Below are positions 16,252-25,383 of a stretch of 58,486 nucleotides of DNA, in pieces. Source of the DNA: an uncultured Collinsella sp. Lineage in GTDB: Bacteria > Actinomycetota > Coriobacteriia > Coriobacteriales > Coriobacteriaceae. The notes beneath the pieces are model-generated. The model was not told where the DNA came from. It did not search any database and saw only the letters and a list, made by a program, of their open reading frames with translations. Position 1 is the first letter of the stretch; every line of letters begins with the position of its first letter. The stretch is from contig CABQAK010000008.1 in assembly GCA_902462065.1 (NCBI GenBank), positions 1 through 58,486 of the forward strand, written 5' to 3'. The position numbers were made by a program, and so were the translations under genes.

Positions 16252-18024
16252 TTAGAGCGCCTCCTCATCGAGCGGAGCGGCCATGGTGCCCTCGCCCGCA
16301 AGCGGCGACTTGTCGCGCCAGACGTTCTCGAACTGCTCCTTGTCGAGCACGTGGTCGCGCTTGGCGGCGACATCGGTCACCGTCACGCGGTCGGTGCAGG
16401 AGTAGCACGGGTCGAGCGAGCCGACGATCAGCGCCGCATCGCCCACGGTGTTGCCGCGGAACATGTAACGCAGGACCGGCCAGTTGCTGTACGTGGCCGC
16501 CTTGGCGCGCCAGCGGTAGCACTTCTGGTTGTTGCCGAGCATCGCCCAGTGCACGTCCTCGCCGCGCGGTGCCTCGGTGGCGCCGATGGCGTACTTGTGC
16601 GGGGTGTACTCCCAATCCGTGGTGAGGATGGGGCCCGACGGGCAGTTCTCGAGCATGGTCTCGATCATGTCGATCGAATCGTAGACCTCCTGGATGCGAA
16701 CGGCGGTACGGCCGAAGGCATCGCAGGTGTCTTCCGTGGCGGCGTGCATCTTTTGGACATCCGGATCGGCGTAGCCGTCGAAGGGATGGTCAAAGCGCAC
16801 GTCGCGGGCATAGCCCGAGCCACGCATGAGCGGGCCGACCGGCGAGAAGTCGCGTGCGATCTTGCGGTCCAAGATGCCGATGCCGCTCGTACGCTCAATG
16901 AAGTTGGGCGTGGAGAGCAAGACGTCGACGAGCTCCTGAACCTCGGAGCGCAGCTGGTGGATGGTCGTGAGCGTGGAGAGCTTCTGCTCGGCCAAGATGT
17001 CGCGACGCACGCCACCGATCACATTGAGGCCATAGGTCTTGCGGTGACCGCTGAGTTTCTCGGCCAGGTCCATGGACTTCTCGCGAACGCGGAAGAACTG
17101 CTGGAAGCCGGAATCGAAGCCGGTGTAGTGCGATGCGAGGCCAATGTTGAGCAGGTGCGAGTGCAGGCGCTCGACCTCGAGCATGATGGCGCGGATGTAC
17201 TGCGCGCGCGGCGGGACGTGAATGCCCTGGGCGCGCTCGACAGCCTCGGCGTAGGCCACCGAGTGGGCGCAGCCGCAAATACCGCAGATACGGTCGGCAA
17301 GGAACGTCACGGCGTCATAGTTCAGGCGCGTCTCGGCGACCTTCTCCATACCGCGATGCACGTAGAACAGGCGGTAGTCGGCGTCGACGATCGTCTCGCC
17401 CTCCACGAACAGGCGGAAGTGGCCGGGCTCGTCGGAGGTGATGTGCAGCGGTCCCATGGGGACGAGCGTGGTCTCCTTGCCCTTGGTGTCGGCCAGGAAT
17501 TCGTAGTTTTCCATGTCGCTCGCGGGGGCGGGGCGGAAACGGTAATCCATCGAATCCTTGCGCAACGGGTACAGCCCGCTGGGCCAATCGTCGGGAAGCA
17601 CCAGGCGACGGCGGTCGGGCAGACCCTCGGGAATCAGGCCGAACATATCGCGCAGCTCGCGCTCGCCCCACACGCAGGCGGGGACAAACGGGGTCACGCT
17701 CGGGAACGTCATCTTGGCGGGGTCGACCTCGGCGCGGACGGTCACCCAGCCGGGGTCCTCGCCCTCCATGGAGATGACGTAGTACACGGCGTAACGGCCG
17801 CATAGGCTGCGCTCGTCGTTGCCGACAATCACGGGAATCCAGCCGTAGCGCTCGTAGTACAGGTAGTGGACGGCCTCGGGCAGACGGTCCAGCTTGACGG
17901 TGATCGTCAGCTGGTCCTCGCACTGCCATTCGACCTTCTCGATAGCGCCCGGCACTGCGGCGCGCAGGGCCTCGACGTGGCTTTCGCAACGACGAGCGTA
18001 GTCCTTCTTTTCAGGTTCTGCCAT
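16252..18024 (-). CDS. hyfG: [NiFe] hydrogenase large subunit (HycE/HyfG, NuoC-NuoD fusion)
   Basis: 590 residues. Residues 1-160 are a NuoC-like domain and the rest is the NuoD/hydrogenase large-subunit domain. The four nickel-binding cysteines are present: Cys247 and Cys250 in RICGICGCAHS, and Cys540 and Cys543 in DPCYSC. This makes it a catalytic group 4 hydrogenase, not a Cys-less complex I homologue. By analogy with HycE, HycI should cut after Arg546 (CTDR), removing a 44-residue tail. It evolves H2 from protons with electrons from formate. GAGGTG precedes the ATG. Confidence 0.95.
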   Translation of the reverse strand: MAEPEKKDYARRCESHVEALRAAVPGAIEKVEWQCEDQLTITVKLDRLPEAVHYLYYERYGWIPVIVGNDERSLCGRYAVYYVISMEGEDPGWVTVRAEVDPAKMTFPSVTPFVPACVWGERELRDMFGLIPEGLPDRRRLVLPDDWPSGLYPLRKDSMDYRFRPAPASDMENYEFLADTKGKETTLVPMGPLHITSDEPGHFRLFVEGETIVDADYRLFYVHRGMEKVAETRLNYDAVTFLADRICGICGCAHSVAYAEAVERAQGIHVPPRAQYIRAIMLEVERLHSHLLNIGLASHYTGFDSGFQQFFRVREKSMDLAEKLSGHRKTYGLNVIGGVRRDILAEQKLSTLTTIHQLRSEVQELVDVLLSTPNFIERTSGIGILDRKIARDFSPVGPLMRGSGYARDVRFDHPFDGYADPDVQKMHAATEDTCDAFGRTAVRIQEVYDSIDMIETMLENCPSGPILTTDWEYTPHKYAIGATEAPRGEDVHWAMLGNNQKCYRWRAKAATYSNWPVLRYMFRGNTVGDAALIVGSLDPCYSCTDRVTVTDVAAKRDHVLDKEQFENVWRDKSPLAGEGTMAAPLDEEAL

Positions 18025-18028
18025 GGTG

Positions 18029-19594
18029 CTAATTCACCTCGCTTGTCTTGGTCTGGGAACTGAACACCATGCGGTAGAGAGGAGCCTCGTGGAGCTCTTC
18101 GACGCTCTGGTTCAAAACGACGGACGTTGCATCCTCGACGCCGCTCGTGATGGCGACCGGGGTGGCGATACCGAACCACATGACCACGATCGCGAGGGCG
18201 ATCTCGGGGATGATCATAAGGGCGGGCACCTCGTGGCGCTTCATGCCCTCGGGCGCCTTGCCGAAGATGGACTTGAGCGCGATGCCGGTAAGGGCAAAGT
18301 ACACACCGGTGAGGCCAATGGCCACGAGCACGACCACCCAGATGGGACCGGACTGGATGCCGGCCACGAAGGTGAGGAACTCGGAGATGAACAGGGCGAA
18401 CGGCGGGAAGGCGGCGAGCGCGAGCAGGGCGATGATGGTGAGCGCTGCCGTGACGGGAGCGATCTCGACGACGCCCTTGATCTTGTTCAGGTCGCGGGTG
18501 TGGTAGATGTGCTGGATGTTACCGGCCATGCAGAAGGCGAGCGCCTTCGTGAAACCGTGGAAGATACAGTGCAGCAGGCAGGCGGCGATACCGAGCGGAC
18601 CACCGATACCCAGGCACAGCGCGACCACGCCGACGTTGTCGACGGAGGAGTACGCGAAGCGGCGCTTGATATCGTCCTGCTTAAAGATGCACAGGGCGGC
18701 CACCAGGATGGACAGCGTGCCCAGGATGAGCAGGAGCGTACGCGGATAGGTGTCGCCCACCGTGATGATGGACAGGGAGTAGAAGCGGATGATCACCAGC
18801 ATGGCGCACTTGAGCAGCACGCCCGAGAGCAGCGCGGAGACCGGGCTCGGAGCCTGGGAGTGCGCGTCGGGCAGCCAAGTGTGCATGGGGAACAGGCCCG
18901 CCTTGGTGCCGAAGCCGATGACGATGAACGCGAACGCGAGGCGCACGAGCATCGGGTCGAACTGGTCGGCGTAGGGCATGATGGAGGTGAGGAAGGCTGC
19001 CTCATGCGCGTTGGGCATGATATCGGCGGCGTTCGCGTAGATGAGCAGCGTGCCGAACAGGCCGAAGGCCACGCCGGCGGTGCAGACCATCGCGTACTTC
19101 CAAGACGCCTCGAGCGCCTGCTTGTTCTTGTAGATGCCCACGAGGAACACGGTCGACAGCGTGGTGGCCTCGACCGCCGCCCAGGTGAGGATGATGTTGT
19201 TGGACAGGCAGGCGAGCAGCATCGTGAAAACGAACAGGCTAAACAGCGCGTAGTACTGCTTGGTGCGCTCGGCCGGCATGGTCTTCTCCTTGATATCGAT
19301 CTTGATATAGGAGATGGAGTACACGCCGGTGATGAACCCGATGATGCCTACCAGAAGGACGAAGATCGACGAGAGCGAATCGAGATGGAGCCACAGGCCC
19401 AAAGCGTCAATATTCTGCCCGCTCGAGAGCATGGTTCCCGCGGTGACGACCGAAAGGACGAGGGTCGCCGCGACGGAGATGGTGTTGAGCCCCGCAAAGA
19501 CGCTGTAGGACGTCGTCTTGGGGAGCGCAGCCATAATCAGGGAGAACACGAGGGGACAAGCGAGCAGGGCGACCGTCAGCATTGAAACATCCAT
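18029..19594 (-). CDS. hyfF: HyfF-like membrane subunit (antiporter-like, NuoN/NuoL family)
   Basis: 521 residues, about 14 predicted membrane segments, of the Mrp/NuoL-M-N antiporter-like family. HTWLPDAHSQAPSPVSAL is the conserved TM7-TM8 segment, with the channel Lys residues around it (FGTKAG; GVLLK). HyfF is one of the subunits that distinguishes hydrogenase-4 (Hyf) from hydrogenase-3 (Hyc), and is thought to add proton- or sodium-translocating capacity. It follows hyfE by 3 nt. Confidence 0.9.
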   Translation of the reverse strand: MDVSMLTVALLACPLVFSLIMAALPKTTSYSVFAGLNTISVAATLVLSVVTAGTMLSSGQNIDALGLWLHLDSLSSIFVLLVGIIGFITGVYSISYIKIDIKEKTMPAERTKQYYALFSLFVFTMLLACLSNNIILTWAAVEATTLSTVFLVGIYKNKQALEASWKYAMVCTAGVAFGLFGTLLIYANAADIMPNAHEAAFLTSIMPYADQFDPMLVRLAFAFIVIGFGTKAGLFPMHTWLPDAHSQAPSPVSALLSGVLLKCAMLVIIRFYSLSIITVGDTYPRTLLLILGTLSILVAALCIFKQDDIKRRFAYSSVDNVGVVALCLGIGGPLGIAACLLHCIFHGFTKALAFCMAGNIQHIYHTRDLNKIKGVVEIAPVTAALTIIALLALAAFPPFALFISEFLTFVAGIQSGPIWVVVLVAIGLTGVYFALTGIALKSIFGKAPEGMKRHEVPALMIIPEIALAIVVMWFGIATPVAITSGVEDATSVVLNQSVEELHEAPLYRMVFSSQTKTSEVN

Positions 19595-19597
19595 GGC

Positions 19598-20251
19598 CTA
19601 CCCCTTCAATTCGGTCAGGTCGTGGGAGTCGAGCGACTTGGTGTCGTTCCAGATCCTCACGACGACGGCGGACATGATGATGACGGCGAAAATGGCGTCG
19701 GTGGCGATGCCGATCTCGATGATCTCGGGGGCCGTGGGCGCGAGCAGGGCGAGCGTCACGTGGCTACCGTTCTCCATAAGGCAGTACCCGAAGATTTGCT
19801 TGAGGATGTTGCGCTGGGAGATGATGCACGTGAGGCCGACGAAGAAGTGCGCGAAGCTGATGGCGAGGGCCGGAGTAGCCACCTCAGCGGTGGGCAGGCT
19901 CAGGCGCGTGACCACCGCGAAGCAGATGGCCACCTCCAGACCGGTGAGGATGATGGTCCAGGCCGGCTTGACGGAGGAGGTCAGCGTGCTATCGGCAGGC
20001 GAACCCATCTTTTTGTAGGCACGGTTGAGAATGAACGGAACGAGGATCACCTTGGTGACGAAGGCCGACGCGGCCCACATGAGAAGCTCGGTGGCACCGG
20101 TGGTGAGGCCCAGGGTGAGCAGCACGCCCACCAGGACAACCGACTGGATCGCGTACCACTTGATGGCGGACGGGATGGTCTTCGAGACGACCACCATGGT
20201 GGAGGTCACGATCAGAAGACCGCCCAGGATATTGACTAACGAATAACCCAT
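19598..20251 (-). CDS. hyfE: HyfE-like membrane subunit
   Basis: 217 residues with about seven hydrophobic segments, matching HyfE (a protein with NuoK-like features). It is found in hydrogenase-4-type complexes but not in hydrogenase-3. It probably packs between antiporter-like subunits in the membrane arm. The start ATG has an AGGAGGTAGGAC site. The gene lies between hyfD and hyfF in the canonical order. Confidence 0.9.
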   Translation of the reverse strand: MGYSLVNILGGLLIVTSTMVVVSKTIPSAIKWYAIQSVVLVGVLLTLGLTTGATELLMWAASAFVTKVILVPFILNRAYKKMGSPADSTLTSSVKPAWTIILTGLEVAICFAVVTRLSLPTAEVATPALAISFAHFFVGLTCIISQRNILKQIFGYCLMENGSHVTLALLAPTAPEIIEIGIATDAIFAVIIMSAVVVRIWNDTKSLDSHDLTELKG

Positions 20252-20261
20252 GTCCTACCTC

Positions 20262-21719
20262 CTAACCCATCCAACTAGAGGACAGAGGACCGGCGACGAC
20301 GACCATGATCATGAGGACGACGAACACGAACGCCATGGCGCGCGGAAGGGGCTGGCCGGCGGCCACGGTCTCGCTCGGCTCACCGGGCAGGACCTTACCC
20401 ATCCAACGCAGGAACCATGCGAAGGTGGCGACGGTCTCGACGACCATGACGCACACGAGGACGAAGATGACCGTGTTGGAAGCACCAACCGCGAAGCCAC
20501 CGGAAATAATCTGGAACTTGGAGAAGAACGTGCTCATGGGGGGCACGCCGGCGATTGCGGTCGCGGCGACCGCGAAACCCACGCCCGTGACCGGGTACTT
20601 CTTCATGAGGCCCTGGATCTTGGGCAACATACGGGTTCCCAGCGTGAAGCTGAGGGAGCCGGCGATGAGGAAGAACAGGGTCTTGGTGAACGCGTGGTTG
20701 AAGATGTGCTCGACGGCGCCGTTGAACGCCATTTGGCTTCCGAACACGGAGAGGCCCAGGCCGAAGAACACGTAGGCGAGCTGCGCGATCGTCGAGAAGG
20801 CGAGCAGGCGCTTCATATCCTTCTGGGGCAGATACATGAGGAAGCCGAAGAGCATGGTCACGACGGCGTCGATGATGGCGACCCAACCGACGATCTCGGG
20901 GATATCGCCGGCGCTCGCAAGAGCGCGGGCGAACACGCACACGCCGACCTTAACCATAGACGCGCCATGGAGGTAGGCGGAAACGGGCGTGGGGGCCTCC
21001 ATTGCGGAGGGCAGCCACATGTAGAGCGGGAACTGGGCGGACTTGGCCCAAGCGGCGAACAGGATGAGCAGCAGCACGACGGTCTTCATACCGGAATCGA
21101 GCTGGGAGATCGCGCTCAGCGCGAACGTGCCGGTTCCGGCGAACAGGAAGGCCGCGCCGATGTAGAGTCCCAGAGCGCCGATGTGGGTGATGATGAGTGC
21201 CTTCATACCGGCCTTCTTGGCCGTGGGCGTCATGTAGTAGCTGATGAGGCCCCAGGAGCACACGCCGGTGATCTCGAAGAAAACGAGCTGGCCGACGATG
21301 GTGGAGCTGTAGGCGAGACCGGCCATGGCGCCGATGAACGTGGAGAAGTACACGTAGAAGCGACGACGGGGCGCGTCGGGATGCTCCTTGTTCTTATCGC
21401 TCATATACGGGAACGAATAGATGACGACGAGCAGACCGATAGCGACGAACGCGGGTGCGAGCAGCGTGCTCATCCGGTCGAATATGAAGCCCATGACCAA
21501 GGTCTGACCCATACTCGCCCAGGTTACATCGACCGCGTTCATGCCGTTTCCGGCAAACGTCGCGGCCAAGCCAACGGAAGCGACCGTGGCGATGCCGCCG
21601 GCAAAGGCGCAGATCCATTTAGCGTAGGGACGCGGCAGCATGACGATGAGCAGGGAGCCCAGCATGGGGACGGCGATTGCCACCATGGCAAAGAGGGACA
21701 AGCTCGATTCGATTGACAT
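20262..21719 (-). CDS. hyfD: HyfD-like membrane subunit (antiporter-like)
   Basis: 485 residues, about 14 membrane segments, another NuoL/M/N-type subunit, with YMWLPSAMEAPTPVSAYL as the core signature and a Lys in AWAKSAQFP on the preceding helix. With HyfB and HyfF it gives three antiporter-like proteins in this complex, the number found in hydrogenase-4 and in complex I. A strong GGGAGAAACT precedes the ATG. Confidence 0.9.
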   Translation of the reverse strand: MSIESSLSLFAMVAIAVPMLGSLLIVMLPRPYAKWICAFAGGIATVASVGLAATFAGNGMNAVDVTWASMGQTLVMGFIFDRMSTLLAPAFVAIGLLVVIYSFPYMSDKNKEHPDAPRRRFYVYFSTFIGAMAGLAYSSTIVGQLVFFEITGVCSWGLISYYMTPTAKKAGMKALIITHIGALGLYIGAAFLFAGTGTFALSAISQLDSGMKTVVLLLILFAAWAKSAQFPLYMWLPSAMEAPTPVSAYLHGASMVKVGVCVFARALASAGDIPEIVGWVAIIDAVVTMLFGFLMYLPQKDMKRLLAFSTIAQLAYVFFGLGLSVFGSQMAFNGAVEHIFNHAFTKTLFFLIAGSLSFTLGTRMLPKIQGLMKKYPVTGVGFAVAATAIAGVPPMSTFFSKFQIISGGFAVGASNTVIFVLVCVMVVETVATFAWFLRWMGKVLPGEPSETVAAGQPLPRAMAFVFVVLMIMVVVAGPLSSSWMG

Positions 21720-21735
21720 AGTTTCTCCCTTCTCC

Positions 21736-22659
21736 CTACACGCCTACGACGACGAAGACGAACGCGAGGACCGCGATGCCGACGACGGCCCAGGTCTGGT
21801 TACCGAGCACCTTGAAGCGCGAACGGGAAACGGAGTTCTCGAGCACGCCGCAGACGACGAAATCGACCAGGCACTTGACGAGGAAGACGACGGCGCCCAC
21901 GAGAGCGGTGACGCCGATGGTCGCGGGCTCTCCCCAGGGGATGAAGATGGAGGTGAACCAAGCGACGACCACGACCTGCTTCATGCCCATGGCGAGCTTC
22001 ATCATGGCCAGGGACGGGCCGGAGAGCTCGGCGAGCGGGCCCTCCTGGAGCTCCTGCTCGGCTTCGGCCTGATCGAACGGAAGCTTGCCGAGCTCCATGT
22101 AACAGGCGGCCGCGAAGGCGACGCCAGCGAGGATAACGGCGACGACGCTCGAGACGTTGCCCGTAACGATGTGCTGGCCCATGGTCGCAATGTCCGTGGA
22201 GCCGCACACGATGGCGACGGTGAACAGCGCGATGAGCATGGACGGCTCGATGAGCACGCTCATGAGCAGCTCGCGGATACCGCCGAAGCCCGCGTAGGCG
22301 TTGGAGGAATCCACGCCGGACAGTGCGAAGAAGAAGCGGGACAGCGCGAGCGCGTACATGATGGTGATGGCGTCACCAAAGACGGGCATGGGGCTCTCGA
22401 GCGTGAACATGGGCAGACCCATGGCGAGCATGAACGACACCGCGAGGAACAGCGGCGGCATGATGCGCAGCACGAAGCTCGAGTCGGAACTCACGGACTC
22501 GGGACGCGCCATGAGCTTCGCGAGGTCCCGGTAATCCTGAAGGATGGACGGACCGCGGCGATTGTGCATCTTCGCGCGAATCACACGGGCGAGGCCGGAG
22601 AAGAAGGGCGCGACCAGCATGACCACGAGGCCCTGCGCTATCGCAAGAACGATGTTCAT
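21736..22659 (-). CDS. hyfC: HyfC/HycD-like membrane subunit (NuoH-like)
   Basis: 307 residues, about eight membrane segments, matching NuoH/HycD. The RRGPSILQDYRDLAKL loop and ELGKLPFDQAEAEQEL are the conserved contact surface to the peripheral arm. In complex I this subunit forms the quinone pocket; in the hydrogenase it is the membrane anchor of the HyfG-HyfI module. The ATG at 22659 has GAGAGGATATT before it; the longer open frame upstream is non-coding readthrough into hyfB. Confidence 0.92.
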   Translation of the reverse strand: MNIVLAIAQGLVVMLVAPFFSGLARVIRAKMHNRRGPSILQDYRDLAKLMARPESVSSDSSFVLRIMPPLFLAVSFMLAMGLPMFTLESPMPVFGDAITIMYALALSRFFFALSGVDSSNAYAGFGGIRELLMSVLIEPSMLIALFTVAIVCGSTDIATMGQHIVTGNVSSVVAVILAGVAFAAACYMELGKLPFDQAEAEQELQEGPLAELSGPSLAMMKLAMGMKQVVVVAWFTSIFIPWGEPATIGVTALVGAVVFLVKCLVDFVVCGVLENSVSRSRFKVLGNQTWAVVGIAVLAFVFVVVGV

Positions 22660-22676
22660 AATATCCTCTCCCCTCT

Positions 22677-24695
22677 CTAGACCATGACCACGGCGAGCAC
22701 GAGGAAAACCACGAGCGCCGCGACGATGTAGCAGATGTATACGGAGTAGTTGCCGCCCTCGATCTTGGAGGCAAGGCCGGCCAGCTTGTCGGCACCCTCG
22801 CTCGGTGCATCGACCAGGAAACGGTCGGGCAGGGGCTCGACGCCCTGGGCGACACCGGCGAGCTTCTGGAACACGTGCGCGATGGACCAGCAGATCTTGG
22901 TGCATACCTCGCGCAGGGTGTAGAGCGGGCCCATGAAGAGCTCGACGTCGGACGCGAAGCTCGTGGCGACGACGGGCATGTGCTCGTTGGGCTCGTAGCC
23001 GCACGCCCAAGGGTCGGTCTTCTTAGCGGGGGCCTTGGTGCCGAGGCAGAACCTCAACACGAACGCGAGGCCGGTGAGGACCACGAGCGCGATGGCGATC
23101 GCGGGGGTGGAGGTGGCGGCACCGGAAATCTCGTTCACCAGAGACACGCCCGAGGTGGCCGTGACGGCGGAGCCGGCAAGCACGCTCTGGGCGACGTCGC
23201 CCAGAACCGGGGCGATGACGGGAGAGCCGATTCCCAGCACCACGCAGATGGCCGCGAGGAGCATCTGCGAGAACAACATCGGAGCCGGGGACTCCTTGGC
23301 GTTCGCAGCCTCCTGGGAACGCGGGCTGCTCGCGAACGAGACGCCGTAGGCCTTCACGAAGCACGTAACGGCCAGGGCACCGGTGATGGCGAGCGCGGCC
23401 GCGGAGGCGACGGCGAACACCATGACGACCGGGTCGGAGAGCGTCGAGATGTTGAACAGGGACTGGTAGGTGAACCACTCGGAAACGAAGCCGTTGAGCG
23501 GCGGGATGGCCGAGATGGCAAGAGCGCCGATGAGGAAGCAGACGGCCGTGACCGGCATGCGGCGGAACAGACCGCCCATCTTCTCCATGTTGCGCGTACC
23601 CGTGGCATAGAGCAGGGAGCCCGCGCCGAGGAACAGCTCGCCCTTGAACATGGCGTGGTTGAGCGTGTGGTAGAGGGCGGCCATGAGCGCGATCGTCGCG
23701 ATGACGTCGTTGCCCAGGGCGTGCGCCGTCATGGACGCGCCGACACCGAGCAAGATGATGCCAATGTTCTCGACGGAGTGATAGGCCAGCAGGCGCTTGA
23801 TGTCGTGCTCGTGGAGGGCGTAGACGACGCCCAGGACCGAGGAGATGGATCCAAAGACCAGGACCATGAGGCCCCACCAGAGCTGGACGCCCGAACCCGC
23901 GAGCAGGTCGAGACCGACCTTGAGGATTCCCAGGATGCCGATCTTGATCATGCCGCCGGACATGAGGGCGGACACGTTGGACGGCGCCTCGGGGTGCGCC
24001 TGGGGCAGCCAGGAGTGCAGCGGGATGATACCGGCCTTTGCGCCAAATCCGAAGAACGCGAGGACGAAGCACACGGAGGAGATGGCGGGTCCAAAGTCAT
24101 GCGTACGGAAATCACTGAAGCTGAAGGAACCGCCCACGCCGTTGGTCATGAGCAGGAAGCTCGCCATGATGAGGACGAAGCCCACGTGCGCGATGACGAA
24201 GTAGAGCCAACCGCCCTTGATGGAGTTCTTGTTTTCCTCAATGACGACAAGGAAGTAGCTCGTGAGGGACATGAGCTCAAAGGCGACCAGGAACCAGAAC
24301 ACGTTGTCGGCGGTGATGACGAGCATCATCGAGGCGACGAAGGTGTTCATGAAGAAGCCGGCGCGCCCGACCTTGCCCGGGTACTCGTCGAAGTAGGACA
24401 GACCGTAGATGAAGCCCGCAAAGGCGAGGATCGAGATGAGGACCACGATCAGGCCCGCAAGGCCGTTAAGCAAGAGCTCGAGACGGGCGAACGGGAAGAA
24501 GAAGACCGTGTTGAGGGACGAAACGTCGCCAAGCACGGCCTCGAGGCCCGCGATGAACGACAGCACCGCGGCGACGGCGCCGATAAGGCAGCCGGCGGTC
24601 TTGGCGGCGTTATCGGCCTTGATCAGCAGAACCGAGGCGAGCGCACCGATGCACGAGACGGCAAGCGATGCGATAAACAGCGTCATGCTATCCAT
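22677..24695 (-). CDS. hyfB: HyfB/HycC-like membrane subunit (antiporter-like, NuoL-type)
   Basis: 672 residues with about 15-16 membrane segments: the long NuoL-type antiporter-like subunit. HSWLPQAHPEAPSNVSAL is the conserved segment. The C-terminal part, after residue 560, resembles the HycC/HyfB terminal extension (KTDPWACGYEPNEHMPV). The start overlaps the hyfA stop by 8 bp. It probably couples hydrogenase turnover to ion movement. Confidence 0.92.
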   Translation of the reverse strand: MDSMTLFIASLAVSCIGALASVLLIKADNAAKTAGCLIGAVAAVLSFIAGLEAVLGDVSSLNTVFFFPFARLELLLNGLAGLIVVLISILAFAGFIYGLSYFDEYPGKVGRAGFFMNTFVASMMLVITADNVFWFLVAFELMSLTSYFLVVIEENKNSIKGGWLYFVIAHVGFVLIMASFLLMTNGVGGSFSFSDFRTHDFGPAISSVCFVLAFFGFGAKAGIIPLHSWLPQAHPEAPSNVSALMSGGMIKIGILGILKVGLDLLAGSGVQLWWGLMVLVFGSISSVLGVVYALHEHDIKRLLAYHSVENIGIILLGVGASMTAHALGNDVIATIALMAALYHTLNHAMFKGELFLGAGSLLYATGTRNMEKMGGLFRRMPVTAVCFLIGALAISAIPPLNGFVSEWFTYQSLFNISTLSDPVVMVFAVASAAALAITGALAVTCFVKAYGVSFASSPRSQEAANAKESPAPMLFSQMLLAAICVVLGIGSPVIAPVLGDVAQSVLAGSAVTATSGVSLVNEISGAATSTPAIAIALVVLTGLAFVLRFCLGTKAPAKKTDPWACGYEPNEHMPVVATSFASDVELFMGPLYTLREVCTKICWSIAHVFQKLAGVAQGVEPLPDRFLVDAPSEGADKLAGLASKIEGGNYSVYICYIVAALVVFLVLAVVMV

Positions 24696-25305
24696 TGTTT
24701 ACGCTCCCTTCTGCTTTCTCGGACAGGCCCTGGGCCACAGCGGTAACGTCGACGACCGGACCGTTTTCGATCGAGCGCAGGCGCTTGGCCTCGTCGAGCT
24801 CGCGATCGGCCGCGCCACCCATGACGGTCAGCGCCTTGGTAGGGCACGCCGCCACACAATGCGGGCCGTCCGGATCGAATGCGCACAGGTCGCACTTGAC
24901 AGCGCAGGTGCACTGACCAGGAGCCCACGTAAGCAGGCTGCTCAGGGACTTAGGATACGAAGGCGTCGGGTCGCACATGCCTGCGACACCGGCGATAGAC
25001 GTGCCATCGGGATGGATGGCTCCGAAGGGGCACGCGATGGCGCACAGCCTGCACCCGATGCACTCCTGCTCCTTGACGTGGATGCGATCGCCATCGTGCT
25101 CGATGGCATTCACCGGGCAAACCTCGGCGCAGGGGGCACCCTCGCAATGGTGGCAGGCAAGGGCGGCCGAAATACCGCCGGTCTTCACGAGCGCCAAGCG
25201 CGGCGTATCCTGAAGACCCTGCATCCGGTGGGCGTCGGCACAGGCGGACTGGCATGTTCCGCAGCCGATGCACCTCTCCGGGTTGATGTCGATGAAGCGG
25301 TTCAT
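24688..25305 (-). CDS. hyfA: polyferredoxin electron-transfer subunit (HyfA/HycB-like)
   Basis: 205 residues with four [4Fe-4S] Cys sets: CIGCGTCQSAC, CHHCEGAPCAEVCP, CIGCRLCAIACP, and CAVKCDLC...CVAACP. This is the DMSO-reductase-type four-cluster ferredoxin fold (HycB/HyfA/HydN). It should carry electrons from FdhF to the hydrogenase FeS chain. The ATG at 25305 has AAGGAAG upstream; a GTG two codons earlier is an alternative. A second, similar ferredoxin is encoded upstream of fdhF, so each flank of fdhF carries one. Confidence 0.92.
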   Translation of the reverse strand: MNRFIDINPERCIGCGTCQSACADAHRMQGLQDTPRLALVKTGGISAALACHHCEGAPCAEVCPVNAIEHDGDRIHVKEQECIGCRLCAIACPFGAIHPDGTSIAGVAGMCDPTPSYPKSLSSLLTWAPGQCTCAVKCDLCAFDPDGPHCVAACPTKALTVMGGAADRELDEAKRLRSIENGPVVDVTAVAQGLSEKAEGSVNNG

Positions 25306-25327
25306 CCCCACTTCCTTTCAAAATAAC

Positions 25328-25362
25328 GGGCCGGGCTCCCGAACGTACGGGACGCCCGGCCC
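25328..25362 (-). terminator. strong hairpin between fdhF and hyfA (possible attenuator or partial terminator)
   Basis: Perfect 9-bp GC stem (25328-25336 with 25354-25362) in the 78-bp gap, followed on the minus strand by GTTATTTTG. It may set different levels for the ferredoxin-fdhF mRNA and the hyf genes, or stabilise a processed end. Confidence 0.5.
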
Positions 25363-25383
25363 AAATAGCCAACGAGAACGGGA